Assembly: GCA_001969505.1 (NCBI GenBank)
Contig: LSSK01000601.1
Span: 1 to 64,000, forward strand
Length of the DNA stretch: 64,000 nucleotides
DNA from: Zancudomyces culisetae
Taxonomy: Eukaryota; Kickxellomycota; Harpellomycetes; Harpellales; Legeriomycetaceae
Direction of reading: 5' to 3'
This document shows positions 46,026-57,522 of the stretch, in pieces. Numbering within the stretch: position 1 is the first letter of the stretch; each line of letters begins with the position of its first letter. Under the pieces are notes generated by a model. The model saw only the letters and a list, made by a program, of their open reading frames with translations, searched no databases and was not told the DNA's origin. The translations under genes were made by a program, and so were the position numbers.

Positions 46026-48320
46026 ATGGAGTATAGAGAGTCTAACGCATCGGGATACGATGCAAGGTATAGCAGACTTCGATACACGGAAAGTGTAGGT
46101 GAAAAGTACGAAGATGGAAGTGACAATGAGTTTTTTGCCGCAGAAGATATGTCGTATATGGAATACGATGAGGATATGGATGACAGCGGAACAAATGAAT
46201 TGGTAAAGGCAGTCGTTAGCTCAGAAGACGATACATCACTTCCAGTATTGACATTTAGGTTCTGGTTTATAGCGAATGTATTTGCAATAGCATTAACAGT
46301 AGTCAATACGGTGTATTTTCTTCGGTCAGAACCACTGGCCTTTTCAGTAATCTTTGTACTGCTTATATCATACCCAGTAGGAAAATTGCTTGAGCGCATA
46401 CTACCAACGACGCGATTTAGCATTTTGGGATGGAAGTTTAGTCTGAACCCAGGTCCATTTAACATCAAGGAGCATTCTGCAATCACAATCTATTGTGGGC
46501 TCACACTGGGTGTAACCGACCTCATGATATTTATGCTCCAAAAAGACGTATTCTATCAGCCCAAATGGCCTCTTGGTGTTACAATGCTTTTGCTGGGATC
46601 TACCATTGTTGTTGGTTTTTCAATTCAGGGAATTTTGGGTGGATATCTGACAAGATCTCCAGACATGCTGTTTCCGATTCTTTTGGTTGCCATATCACTG
46701 ATCAGATCACTCAACGAGAAAAACTCATTTGGCACAGGTGGCATCAATGGTACAAAATTTGTAATGATTGTAGGCGGGGTATCGGCCCTGTATCAAATGA
46801 TACCATCTCTTGTATTTAGATGTCTAAGCTATTTTAGCCCCCTGTGTTACATATTCCCGAACAACCAGGTTGCACATCAGCTTGGCTCTGGTTTGAGCGG
46901 ACTCGGAATGCTATCCGCATCTTTTGATTGGTCTACAATAGTATCCTTTTTCGGATCTCCTATGGTTATTCCCTTATGGTCAGCTGCCAACTCGTTGGTG
47001 GGGTTTGTGCTTGTTGCATGGATAGTAACACCGATTCTATACTACGCGAACTATCTGAATTTTGCTAGACTTCCTATAAACTCTTCAAACATTTATGACA
47101 TGTATGGTAGTGTATATTCCACTTCGCAGGTTTTGGATAGCAACAATATGCTTGACGTCGAGAAATATCTAGCATACAGCCCAATCAAACTAAACGTTTC
47201 GGTATTTCTGGCCTATTGTTCGTCGTTGGCCGCATTTTCCTCAGTGATAGTTCATTTCATGCTTTATTACACAAAGGATCTGACTCAGTATCTAAAAAAC
47301 TCGATAATAGAAAATCGTAAATCGGCTAGCGGGTTTAGTGATATCCATAACAAATTAATGTCATTCTATAAAAAGGTGCCATTGTGGTGGAATATTTGTC
47401 TGCTCATACTTTCTATTGGTACTGCGATCTTAACAACAATCATATGGGACGTTGGAGTCAAGTGGTACATATACTTATTTTCACTTTCTGTTTCACTGCT
47501 ACTGTTTTTCCCCACCGGAATTGTTTATGGCGTTTCGAACTTGAGAATGGATATTTCTATTTTACTTCAGATTGTAGTTGGATATTTGGACCCAGGAAAC
47601 CCTGTTGGAAACCTTGGAGCAAGGACAATTGGTAACTGTATTCTCGATCAGTCGATTAACGCTGCTGAAAATTTCAAAATGGGTCACTATATGAAAATCC
47701 CACCCAGAGAACTGTGGATTATGCAGATTGTTGGTACTGTTGTTTCAATGTTTGTTACAATATTTACTTTGAGGGTAGTCGAGCACAATGTGGAAGACCT
47801 CTGCATGTCAACTTCACAAAACTGGTCTTGCACAAAGTTGAGATCGATAATAACAGCAACCCACATTTGGGGACTAATTGGTCCCTCAGAGCTATTCAGT
47901 TTTGGTCGCGAATATTCTCACATCTGGATTTCTTTAGGCATAGGTTCGATCTTACCAGTATTTTCGTATATTCTAACCAAGAAATATCCCGGAACCTGGA
48001 TTTCCTATATCCACGTACCAATTATTTTTATCTCTGCAAGAATGTTTCCTCCAGCTACTTCGGCTTCGCTCATAACCGCTATTTGCATCTGTTTTGTATT
48101 TAACTATTGGGTCTATAGATACAAGCATGCATGGTGGACACGTTACAACTATCTGCTAAGCTCGGGACTTGAATTTGGTATTGTTGTTGGTGGTGTTATT
48201 TCTGTTATGATATCTTCGTTTAGCCCATTCACCCCTCCTAACTGGTGGGGAAATGATCAACTAGTAAACTGCCCACTTTCAGTTAGACCATACATTGTAC
48301 CAAAACCACCAGGAAGTTAG
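46026..48320 (+). CDS. OPT-family oligopeptide transporter
   Basis: Single exon, 764 aa. An acidic cytosolic N-terminus (about 70 residues) is followed by 12 or more hydrophobic spans. The two hallmark motifs of the peptide-transporter clade are present: NPGPFNIKEHSAI after the second span, and KIPPRELWIMQ in the second half, with MFPPATSAS near the end. OPT proteins carry tetra- and pentapeptides, glutathione-like compounds or metal chelates into the cell by proton symport. The substrate cannot be told from sequence. The start is the only ATG near the acidic N-terminus. Lack of introns contrasts with ALG12 just downstream. Confidence 0.95.
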   Translation: MEYRESNASGYDARYSRLRYTESVGEKYEDGSDNEFFAAEDMSYMEYDEDMDDSGTNELVKAVVSSEDDTSLPVLTFRFWFIANVFAIALTVVNTVYFLRSEPLAFSVIFVLLISYPVGKLLERILPTTRFSILGWKFSLNPGPFNIKEHSAITIYCGLTLGVTDLMIFMLQKDVFYQPKWPLGVTMLLLGSTIVVGFSIQGILGGYLTRSPDMLFPILLVAISLIRSLNEKNSFGTGGINGTKFVMIVGGVSALYQMIPSLVFRCLSYFSPLCYIFPNNQVAHQLGSGLSGLGMLSASFDWSTIVSFFGSPMVIPLWSAANSLVGFVLVAWIVTPILYYANYLNFARLPINSSNIYDMYGSVYSTSQVLDSNNMLDVEKYLAYSPIKLNVSVFLAYCSSLAAFSSVIVHFMLYYTKDLTQYLKNSIIENRKSASGFSDIHNKLMSFYKKVPLWWNICLLILSIGTAILTTIIWDVGVKWYIYLFSLSVSLLLFFPTGIVYGVSNLRMDISILLQIVVGYLDPGNPVGNLGARTIGNCILDQSINAAENFKMGHYMKIPPRELWIMQIVGTVVSMFVTIFTLRVVEHNVEDLCMSTSQNWSCTKLRSIITATHIWGLIGPSELFSFGREYSHIWISLGIGSILPVFSYILTKKYPGTWISYIHVPIIFISARMFPPATSASLITAICICFVFNYWVYRYKHAWWTRYNYLLSSGLEFGIVVGGVISVMISSFSPFTPPNWWGNDQLVNCPLSVRPYIVPKPPGS

Positions 48321-48805
48321 ACTTGTGTAGATTTAGTTTTACTATTATTATTATTATTTTGTTTATACCATGGATATAGCCGTTGATTAAACTCAATAAA
48401 ACATTTCATACTCTAACTGCTGCATTGACCATACTAACATTCATTCAAGATAATTATGTGCAATATATCATTACTCACCATGTGTTAATATAGCTAGTTC
48501 TTTTTTGGTACACCTTTTATAAAACCAATCTATCTTGCTGAACTATGCCAGTGATTAAAGTGATGTTTTATGCAAATGTTTTGTGTAAAAAAAATGAGCT
48601 TGGTATATTTGACTAACTCCATGTGGTAAAATCAAACTTGACGAATTACATAATTACCAGATTTCATTAAAGAAAAAGAAAAAGAAAAATAAACACACTT
48701 GCATTAACTGAAACGAAACTCAGCAATATCAAGAGATTCAAAAGTGCACAAAAAAATAGAAGGCATTTACAAAAACAGCTATTCAATATACTCGACCTTT
48801 GAGAA
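48321..48805. other. Intergenic spacer
   Basis: 485 bp, with an AAAGAAAAAGAAAAAG tract near 48668-48690. Holds the OPT 3' end and ALG12 promoter. Confidence 0.5.
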
Positions 48806-51327
48806 ATGTTGGACATTTTGTTTGCTTTGGTAGCGGCATTCTACGTATTGGTTTGTCCATACACAAAAGTAGAAGAAAGCTTCTTTATCCAGGCCATTCA
48901 CGACATCTTGAACTCAATTTTTGTTAACAATAAGGTGAGTGTTTGCTGTGATAGACATATTTAATATTTGTTTGTGCACTACCAACAACATACAAAAATG
49001 AAGAAATTCAAAAAACAACACCTATAAAAAAACATTAGTACGATCATTTTGAATTTCCGGGTGCAGTTCCACGCTCTTTTGTAGGTCCACTGGCTCTTTC
49101 AGCATTGACCTATCCGATCAAACGTTTTTTAGTAACCTTTGGGGTTGAAGAGGTGAAATTTTGGACTCAGATTACTGGTAAGGGCCAACCTTTACAGCTG
49201 TGTGCATTTACAAAATAGATTCAAATGGAGAAGCGCTTTTATTATTCAATTACTCCAAACACAAACCGATATTGAAAAATGATAACACAATATAGCTAGA
49301 ATAATGTTGGGAGTCCTAGTGTCTTTGTCGTTAGGAAAGCTGAGGCGCTCGATAGCTGAATGTTTTGGCAAAAGAGTATCTTTTATTTTTCTCTTGTTGT
49401 GTATTTGTCAATTCCACCTTGTATTTTGGAGCAGCAGAACCATTGGAAATACATTTGCGTTTATTACAAGTGAGTACATGATATAGTCTTGCAAAGTATA
49501 ATCGTATTCGCATTAAACTGTATTTTCATAAACAAAATAATTGAACTAACAAACCTTTTGATTGGTATTTTTGTGCAAGTGATACTTTCACAAAGCTATT
49601 GGATAAAGTCTAACACCATGTCTTCCGCACATTATACTAAAAACAACTGCACCAAAATGATAATACTGCTGGTGTTTTCTGCTGTTGTCTTCAGATTCGA
49701 TACAGTTGCCTTTTCCATCCCCATGATACTAGCTGAAGTATTTCAACGTCATGTTGGCTTTTTAAGCGCCTTAAAAGTGGCTATTATGACATGTATACTC
49801 TCCTTATTGGTGGTGATACCAATAGATTCATACTACTGGCAGTCGAGGTTTATGTGGCCGGAACTCCAATCCTTCTTTTTCAATATTCTCGAGAATAAGA
49901 GTTCATTGTGGGGTGTAAGTTTATAAAGTTGAGAACTTGCATATTCTAGTGTATATTCATAATAAGATGTTAACCAAGGCCTGGATAAAATCCTTGCTTT
50001 TTTAATTCTTGTTTATTGATGTTCTGCCTCATCCATGTTATTATTCATACGCGTTTTTAATATACACCTAATTGTACCAAATATCAATGCTATAAATAGA
50101 CAAGTCCTTGGCACTACTATTTTACTCGGTTTCTACCAAAGATACTCACTGGGGCAATGTTTTTTGTACCGATTGGAGTTTTCATTAGCAGAAAGACGTC
50201 CGTGCTTTTCATTACGACAACTTTTTCAATAATTTTGTTTTCTGCGCTCCCACACAAAGAATGGAGGTTTATAATGTATGCAATCCCCATATACAATATG
50301 TACGCTGCCATCGGCATAGAATACTTGTAAGTGCGCCATATTTTAACGTAGACATATGATCAGAAGATAAAAGTGATTTGTTTTTACACGTAATTGCTCC
50401 CTAGCGATCAGTATTAATAGAACTTGTACTGTATTAGTCAAAGACAGAGAACCAGTAGATTAGCCATTCTGAGTATGTTAGGAAGATTTATTGTTGTTTT
50501 GGTTATTTGTCTGAGTTCTTGTTTGTCGCTGTTCACTTTGTATGTATCTTCATTAAACTATCCAGGAGGATATGCATTTGCAAAGCTCCACAAGATTGAA
50601 AAATCCTTTAACAATGGTAAGTTATCTAGCTCTTTTTCTTCCCATTAACACAGATATATATAGGTAAAATGTGAAAATAGATCATCACTGATATTTCTGT
50701 ACCTGTTGCTACTCTTCGATTTTGACAACCACTTGAGATCATTTTTTTCATTAACAAAAACGAAGAGTTAAATGCTAACTGATCTATGGATTTATTCACT
50801 TATCACTAATAGCGAATGTACATATTGATACGTACTCGGCAATGACAGGGGTGACGCGTTTTGGTGAACTCCGTAAAGATTGGATGTAAGTATTTTGGTG
50901 TATTATCAGCTCCATACTTGCCTGCTTTTGTTTTTAATTGTTTATATTGTGATGTAATGTTAAAATTTGGCAATAAGGCTCATACGCATACGTTTTCGTG
51001 ATAAATAGGTATTCCAAGGATGAAAACATAATGCAAAGCAATCAATATACCCAGTATACGCACTTATTAACCCACGAGTATAAAAACTACACGACAAATT
51101 TTGATGTTTTGGGTTATGTGGAAGGATTTGATGGACTGAGTCCCAACATTCTTCAATTGGGTAAGGAATTGGTAGCAACATTCAAGGGAAGGCAAGTATC
51201 CCTAAATGAGAGGTACATTTCCGTAAAATCAGTCTTTTTAAACATGAAGAAATGTCTCAGGGGTACTGTGAGAACCTCGCCAAAAGTATGGGTAATGAAA
51301 AGGCGATTGGATGCTGTGAATGAGTAG
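48806..51327 (+). CDS. ALG12: Alg12, Dol-P-Man alpha-1,6-mannosyltransferase
   Basis: Eight exons: 48806-48934, 49039-49177, 49296-49469, 49580-49914, 50100-50326, 50438-50616, 50813-50885, 51009-51327 (524 aa). The N-terminus has the GT22 signature [18 protein letters not shown] and [18 protein letters not shown], with the catalytic acidic residues in [51 protein letters not shown] and [14 protein letters not shown] follow in the family order, then the soluble part [18 protein letters not shown]. Alg12 is a multispan ER protein that adds the eighth mannose to the dolichol-linked N-glycan precursor in the lumen. All junctions are in phase. Confidence 0.95.
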
Positions 51328-52562
51328 GTATTAGGAGTCGCACCAAACGCGAGTGTGGGGCTTTTTATTTTTGCTCTGCAAATATACCTTAGTAGCAGTT
51401 AGTCTGATTATCATCATGAAGAGTTTTTTTGAAATGAATATATTGTAGATCTATGTTTTGCTTTTGCTTTTGCTTTTGATCTGATTTTGTTTTTATTGGC
51501 TTTGCTTTTCCTGAATAAATTAAATTACACAAAAAGTGAAATTATGGGTTTGGCCAATTACTGAGCAGAATTCTTTTGAAGAACCCCATAAATGAATGAA
51601 TTTTAACAAAAAGTGCAGACAGAATCAGTATAAAAACAAACACGGAACGATTTCTTGTGGTTTTTCTTTATCAGTAGAAACTAATAAGGCGCCCGAGGCG
51701 AACTTTTTGTGTGCATCTAAATTTCCCAATTGCTTAATCAAGTAGTTTTTGGGACCAGACAATGCTCTAGAGAAAAAAGACAAAAATGTCTCGGGTTAGC
51801 CTGCGGAGATATATTAACAATCGTACCTGATCTGAGAGGAATAAGCAACTCTCATAATGAAAGACGATTACCTGTCCTCTGCTACATTTCTTCCAAAACA
51901 CTTTTATTTTAAAAAAAATTAAAAACACAAACCTAATGCTGAAAATTGCACTTGTAAATCCACATTTGTCAGATTCAACCTAGATTAAGCTGGTGATGGG
52001 AAAAATGCGAAAAGATGTGTTACATGGCTGGCAAGCCAATATCTGTATTTGCATTTATGTGATAAATTAAAGAACCAAATTAGATAATTGACTGAAAGGG
52101 TTACAGCAATTATATAGTTAATTTTTAAATGGGCTAATGTTTAGTAATCCACAAGGCGAATCCACTAGATTTGTGCAAAATAAAAAGAGGTGCATTTTTT
52201 ATGTAGGGGGATTTGTATATTTTGTTTACTTTTTACCTTTTTTTTTTCTTTGCAGTTTGTTATTTATCAAGCCTCAATCAAACTTATGGATAGTTAAAAT
52301 CATTAAGCCAACATATTTGAAATAGTTATAGATACCTGATAGCAACATTTGTTGAATTTGTTGCTGGTCCTAAAATTCTAAAGAAGGAAGGAGGGAAAAT
52401 CGAGAGAAATATATACAAACCGGGTTTAGCGAGTAGTCAAGCTTATGACCCGGATATATAAACAACAATCGATACATAAACTACAGAGTACATTTATAGG
52501 TAAGAGGCAATAATAAAATATGACACATGTATCAAAGCTCCTAAAAATATTTTGTCAATTCG
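51328..52562. other. Intergenic, 1.2 kb
   Basis: AT-rich, with TTTTGC repeats near 51455-51480. Two ATG frames of about 60 codons (51730 and 52137) look like chance. Promoter of the large coiled-coil gene. Confidence 0.5.
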
Positions 52563-55500
52563 ATGGTAAATGGGCGAAAGAGTGAAAAGAAAAAAAATAT
52601 TGATGTAGCAGAGCTTGAATATATGAAAACAGTTGTATCTCATTCGTTTCGATACCTAAAATGGCTACATGAGCCTCTTTTTTTCTTTTTTTCAGTGTTT
52701 TTTGATTTTCCGGGGTTATTATTTGGTATAAACAGTCAAAGCATGTGGTCTGGTGTTTTATATTCGTTAATTAATAGCCAAATACTTACTCTTTACACGT
52801 TTCAAATATGTAGACAAATGATAGGGGATAAAAGCCAGCAGAATAAGGAAAGAAAGAGGAGCAAAAGTATTCTTTCAGTATTCAGAAAATCGCAGATAAA
52901 CATGCAAGTGGAAAAAAAAAGTATAAGTAAAGCAGGGTTTCAAGTAGGAAGAGGTGATGGGAGCATCAATAACAATTATGTGGGTGGTATCCGAGAGATA
53001 GAGGCCCCGAGTATAAAAGGAATCAAAGAAAGCAGGTCAAGTACAATCACTGGAGTCACCTCGAATAGTATAGATGCGGTGAAACAGGCGGATGTGACGG
53101 TATCGGCGATCGGTCCCCCCATACACCTTGAGGACAATGCGAACAAAAGCACGACATCGCTAGGCCATAAAGCAAAGTTGCAACGAAACTCGCCCACAAC
53201 GAGATCTAGTAGCTCATCCAGAAAAGATGTATCAAATCCAAGCCGGGATTTTGTAAAGGGGGATCCAGCAGATGTATCAAAGCTAGTAAGAAGGCCGACA
53301 GAGAGCTTTGATGTAAATAGTGGGGCAGATCGGAAAAGCATAGCTAGCAAATCCGACAAACGAGTGGGTAAAATATTAAACGTCTTTGGACTTGGACTTG
53401 GAAAAAAGACTAGCAAATGGGAGCCGAACAACAGTATACGGTCACAAGGAAAAGATGCAGTAGGATATGGTGGGCGAGAGATACAAACGATGGCTAGGGT
53501 TGGTGGCGCTAGGGCCAGTGTAGTTGAAAATAGAAATGATGGGGGTAAGAACAGCGGTGATATTAGTGGAAAAGGACAATTTGCAGGTCGAGGTGGCAGT
53601 GTGGAGGGTAAAAGAGGACCAGAGATGGCAACTATTGGCACCAGTGTGTCTAGCAAAGAAAGAGAAAGAGAAAGAGAAAACGATACACATGTGAGAACTG
53701 GGGGTGCTCAACAGAGCAATGTTACTACAAAAGATAGTAAAAAAGGGGACGGAGAAATAGCACACATAGTAAACAACAACAGCTGCACTAGTGTGAAGAG
53801 TACAGGTAATTCTGTGAGCAGTGCTAGTGAAAGAAAACCGGCATCGAGAGTGGGTAAGGATACAAAAGCACAACTACCAAATGAGGCGCTATCAGCAGGC
53901 GTTAGGCGGTTGATGGACCATCGACAAAGAGCGAATATCGGTAGTGGTAGCGTTAAGGTGGCTGGAGGTGGTGAAAAAGATATTCGGTACGGCTATGGCA
54001 ACAGTAGTGGCAGAGAAAAAAGGATCGTTGAGGGTAAAACACAGGGAACGGTGGTTAAGGACGAAGCCAAAACGAGTGTGGAAGGGAAAGCCAGGACAGT
54101 ATTTCCTAAAATCGAGCAAATAGAAGAGATGAAAAATAAAAATAGGACGAATCAAGCGACATTCCAGCAGGCAGGTGTGGCAGTTCAAAAAAAAGTCAAT
54201 GTGTTGGCACAAAGAAGTTTAACATCCGAAAGGGGTGGATTAGGAGCTAACCCAATTGAAGAGAGTCAGAAGAGAAGAATAGCTAGTATAGAAAAGAAAG
54301 GAGAGCAAAGCGATATTGAAAACAATAAAAATGTGAATCAAATGATAGAAAAGTTGGAGAAACGCTATAAGGCCGAGATAGCAAAACTAGAAAAGTTAAA
54401 TGTACAAAACATGGCCAATAGTAAAGCTGAAGTTGAAAAACTACTAAGTGAACTCAAAAATAGAGATGAGACTATTGGAAAACTAACCGAAGAGGCAGAG
54501 GTAATGTGGGAGCAAGTTTTGGAGAGCCGGGCAGAAAACGAGGCTCTTATTGCAGAATTGGCAACCAAGGAGAAGGAAATAGAGGATAAACAGGTGGCAA
54601 CTGAATCTCTGAGTGCAGCATTGAAGGAGGCAGTGGAGCGACGCGCAGAATTGGAAGAGGATATTGAGAAGCTACGACATCCGCTAGAAATGAAGATGTA
54701 TGAAAAGACAATTAATACGCTGATTGTCGAACGGGATCAGCTAAAAGCCAAGATGAGTAGCCTGTTAGATGAAACTAAACACAAAGATGTAGTACAGAAG
54801 GACGATGACTCTGGCAATGACGAGGAAATGCATAAAAATAGAAAAAGCTGTGAGAACCAAGACAACTCTCAGCATGAAATGTTAGAGGAGATGGTTCACT
54901 TTGTTAATCAAACACTGTCTGTAGTTGGAAAGGTGCTCGGGTGCAAATTTACAGTTAGAATAAATCCAGAACAAGAGGGAGAAAAGACACGGAGAGGTGT
55001 AGTACAAAGCAATACCAAAGCTGTTAAGAGTCAAATACTGGTAAACATCACAGAAACGACAAAAGGACCCAATAAAAGGCGGGTAGGAGAGCGATCTGAT
55101 TTTAGATTGAAACCAAAGCCAATGCTAGGAAGTGGTGGTAAGGAGCAAGATGGGGAGGATGATGAAAATGAAGGATGTTCAGCTGTTAATGACCAGACTG
55201 AGCAGTGCTCTCTGTCTCAACCACAACCACAGCCACAATCACCATCATCATCACATTCCCCAACCCTTGAACACATTCAAGACTGTAAGAAAAGCGGCAA
55301 TGACAACAATGTACTACTACAACCACAAGACATTCTGCTGCAACATTCCTCGCTCTACAGTGATGAAACTTGTTTCTACAATTTGGAACAGTTGCTCGAG
55401 TTTTTGAGCCTTCGTATGGCACGTGCTTTGCAAGAAGTTGAGCAAAAGAATGTCGGTGGCGCTGAATACGGTATGGCCAAAGAAACCGAAAAAAAGGAAA

Positions 55501-55907
55501 GTGGTGGTACAACCAGCAATATCCAACAGCTCGGTACTATTGGTGCAATGCTTAACAGCCGCACATCTGCTGGTAACGACAGCGATGAAGGTAATGAAAG
55601 CCCGCCAGAAATGCCCGAGGAACACAAAGCCATGATCCAACAAATCCGGGATTATTCAACACCTGTTAAGCAACTATTCTCGCTGCTGCGGGGTGCTGGT
55701 CACGACCCGCTGTATCTGCTGGACGAAAAGCTTGCGCGGTTGGAGTATGAGCGTGCAAAAAGCCAGCGGGAACTATCCCGCATTCCGCACAAACAGAGGC
55801 GGTATAAGGAGAATGGCCGTGAGCAGGAATTGCAGGAAACCATTTTGGAAATTGGCGGGCTTATTTCGGGAATCAAAACACGCATCCGGGCAAAATCTAA
55901 CAATTGA
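52563..55907 (+). CDS. Large disordered and coiled-coil protein, function unknown
   Basis: Single exon of 1114 codons. Residues 1 to about 85 include an unusual hydrophobic segment (LHEPLFFFFSVFFDFPGLLF and more), then a basic stretch. This could be a genuine membrane segment or unspliced upstream sequence, so the start is uncertain; ATGs at residue 61 (MWSG) and near 115 (MQVEKK) are alternatives. About 90-560 is low-complexity, Ser/Gly/Lys-rich and basic, with an RERERE run. About 589-740 is a coiled coil (EKRYKAEIAKLEKLNVQNMA onward). About 870-930 is Q/H/P-rich, and 1050-1114 is a second helical, basic end. No known domain recognised; a cytoskeletal or spindle-pole scaffold is only a guess. 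It is convergent with PAK, stops 157 bp apart. Confidence 0.75.
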   Translation: MVNGRKSEKKKNIDVAELEYMKTVVSHSFRYLKWLHEPLFFFFSVFFDFPGLLFGINSQSMWSGVLYSLINSQILTLYTFQICRQMIGDKSQQNKERKRSKSILSVFRKSQINMQVEKKSISKAGFQVGRGDGSINNNYVGGIREIEAPSIKGIKESRSSTITGVTSNSIDAVKQADVTVSAIGPPIHLEDNANKSTTSLGHKAKLQRNSPTTRSSSSSRKDVSNPSRDFVKGDPADVSKLVRRPTESFDVNSGADRKSIASKSDKRVGKILNVFGLGLGKKTSKWEPNNSIRSQGKDAVGYGGREIQTMARVGGARASVVENRNDGGKNSGDISGKGQFAGRGGSVEGKRGPEMATIGTSVSSKERERERENDTHVRTGGAQQSNVTTKDSKKGDGEIAHIVNNNSCTSVKSTGNSVSSASERKPASRVGKDTKAQLPNEALSAGVRRLMDHRQRANIGSGSVKVAGGGEKDIRYGYGNSSGREKRIVEGKTQGTVVKDEAKTSVEGKARTVFPKIEQIEEMKNKNRTNQATFQQAGVAVQKKVNVLAQRSLTSERGGLGANPIEESQKRRIASIEKKGEQSDIENNKNVNQMIEKLEKRYKAEIAKLEKLNVQNMANSKAEVEKLLSELKNRDETIGKLTEEAEVMWEQVLESRAENEALIAELATKEKEIEDKQVATESLSAALKEAVERRAELEEDIEKLRHPLEMKMYEKTINTLIVERDQLKAKMSSLLDETKHKDVVQKDDDSGNDEEMHKNRKSCENQDNSQHEMLEEMVHFVNQTLSVVGKVLGCKFTVRINPEQEGEKTRRGVVQSNTKAVKSQILVNITETTKGPNKRRVGERSDFRLKPKPMLGSGGKEQDGEDDENEGCSAVNDQTEQCSLSQPQPQPQSPSSSHSPTLEHIQDCKKSGNDNNVLLQPQDILLQHSSLYSDETCFYNLEQLLEFLSLRMARALQEVEQKNVGGAEYGMAKETEKKESGGTTSNIQQLGTIGAMLNSRTSAGNDSDEGNESPPEMPEEHKAMIQQIRDYSTPVKQLFSLLRGAGHDPLYLLDEKLARLEYERAKSQRELSRIPHKQRRYKENGREQELQETILEIGGLISGIKTRIRAKSNN

Positions 55908-56064
55908 ATGTTTATTCACTCCAACACCCATTTATCTGTTTAGTTAACCTTTCTTTTTTTTTTTTCTTCTTTCTTTTGTTCTTGTTTTTGTAAATCAAAA
56001 TACAACTGCTAATAAACAAATGCGTAAAGTTTTTATTACAGGAAATAATGGGGGTTTAAAAAAG

Positions 56065-57482
56065 TTATTGCTTATTATTAATGAACTGCAATAAGGGCCG
56101 CAAAACAGATATCGACCTTGCAGACTTTCTAATAAAATCATGCTGTAGCAGCTCCCTCACCGTAGCCCGACTATCAACGTCGACGGTCAAACACTCGGCC
56201 AGAAACCGCTTAATCTGCGAGCTCAGCAGCTCGGGGTTTTTCAGTGCTGGCGTACCATTGGTAGCAATTAAATATAAAGCCTTGAGAGGCTCTTCGTCAA
56301 GGTATGGAGGTTCAGACTCAATCATTTCGATAACCATAATTCCTAATGACCATACATCGACTTTGAATCCGTATGGTTTCTGTTTTACTACTTCAGGCGC
56401 CATCCAGTAAGGCGTGCCCACCATTGTTGCGCGCTTGTTTCGCTGCTCAGAAAGCCTTGCACAAAATCCAAAGTCGGTGATTTTAACTTGACCATCTTCG
56501 CCCAGCAGAATATTGTCGGACTTGATGTCACGATGGATGATGCTCTGGCTGTGCAAATGATCCAGCCCTTTACAGACCTCTAGCGAAATTGTGGCTATTT
56601 GAACCTCATTTAGCTGGTTATTATCGATCACATCGGTAAGCGCACCGCCATTCATGTATTCCATCACAACCCATAGTTCCGCCCTGGTAACCAAAAATGA
56701 CTCGATATAATTAACAATGTTCTGGTGCTGTGAACTGCGCATTACTTCAATCTCGTTCACCAACAACTCTTTGCGCGGCTGTGTCTTCAAATCCATCTGT
56801 TTGATGGCCACCAGCCGCTTATTCCGCAGTGATTTGGCCAAATACACACTCCCAGACGCACCCTGCCCTATCTTTTTAACCCGCGAGTATAAGATTCGTG
56901 GATCTTCGCGTGAAACCATCCCCGCAAGTCTCTCCATTGTTTGAATTTCCGTCAACTGTTTCATTTTAGCTGCTCGCTCCTTATCATCTAGCACTACTTT
57001 GGCTGCCTTTGCCTGTCCAGACAAAATGTTCAGAGCCTCTTGCTTGTTTACACCACCACCCGCTAACTTTGTTGCTGCTGCTGCTGATGGCGGAGGGGGA
57101 GGTGGCGGTGGTGGTGGGAGTGTTGAGGGTAGCATACCTTTCATATTCGCCATTTGTTGGCCTGGCTGTCCTTTATACATGGGCTGTCCATAATTAATAT
57201 TAAAACTCATGTTTGGCTGCACCTGCTGTTGCGCAATATATTGCTGTTTGTTCAATTCAGTTGCACTTCGTGCCACTTGTATTTGTTGTTGTTGTTGTTG
57301 CTGTTGCTGTTGTTGTTGCTGTACCTGTAGCTTTTGTTGTTGTAATTTCATCTGTCGCTCAAACATCTCCCTCTTTTGTTGTTGTTGTTGCTGTTGTAAT
57401 TGCTGTAGTTGTTGTTGTTGAACTTGTTGCTGCTGTTGTAGTTGTTGTTGTTTCTGCTGTTGAGCCTGTTGAGCCTGCTGAG

Positions 57483-57522
<40 letters not shown>

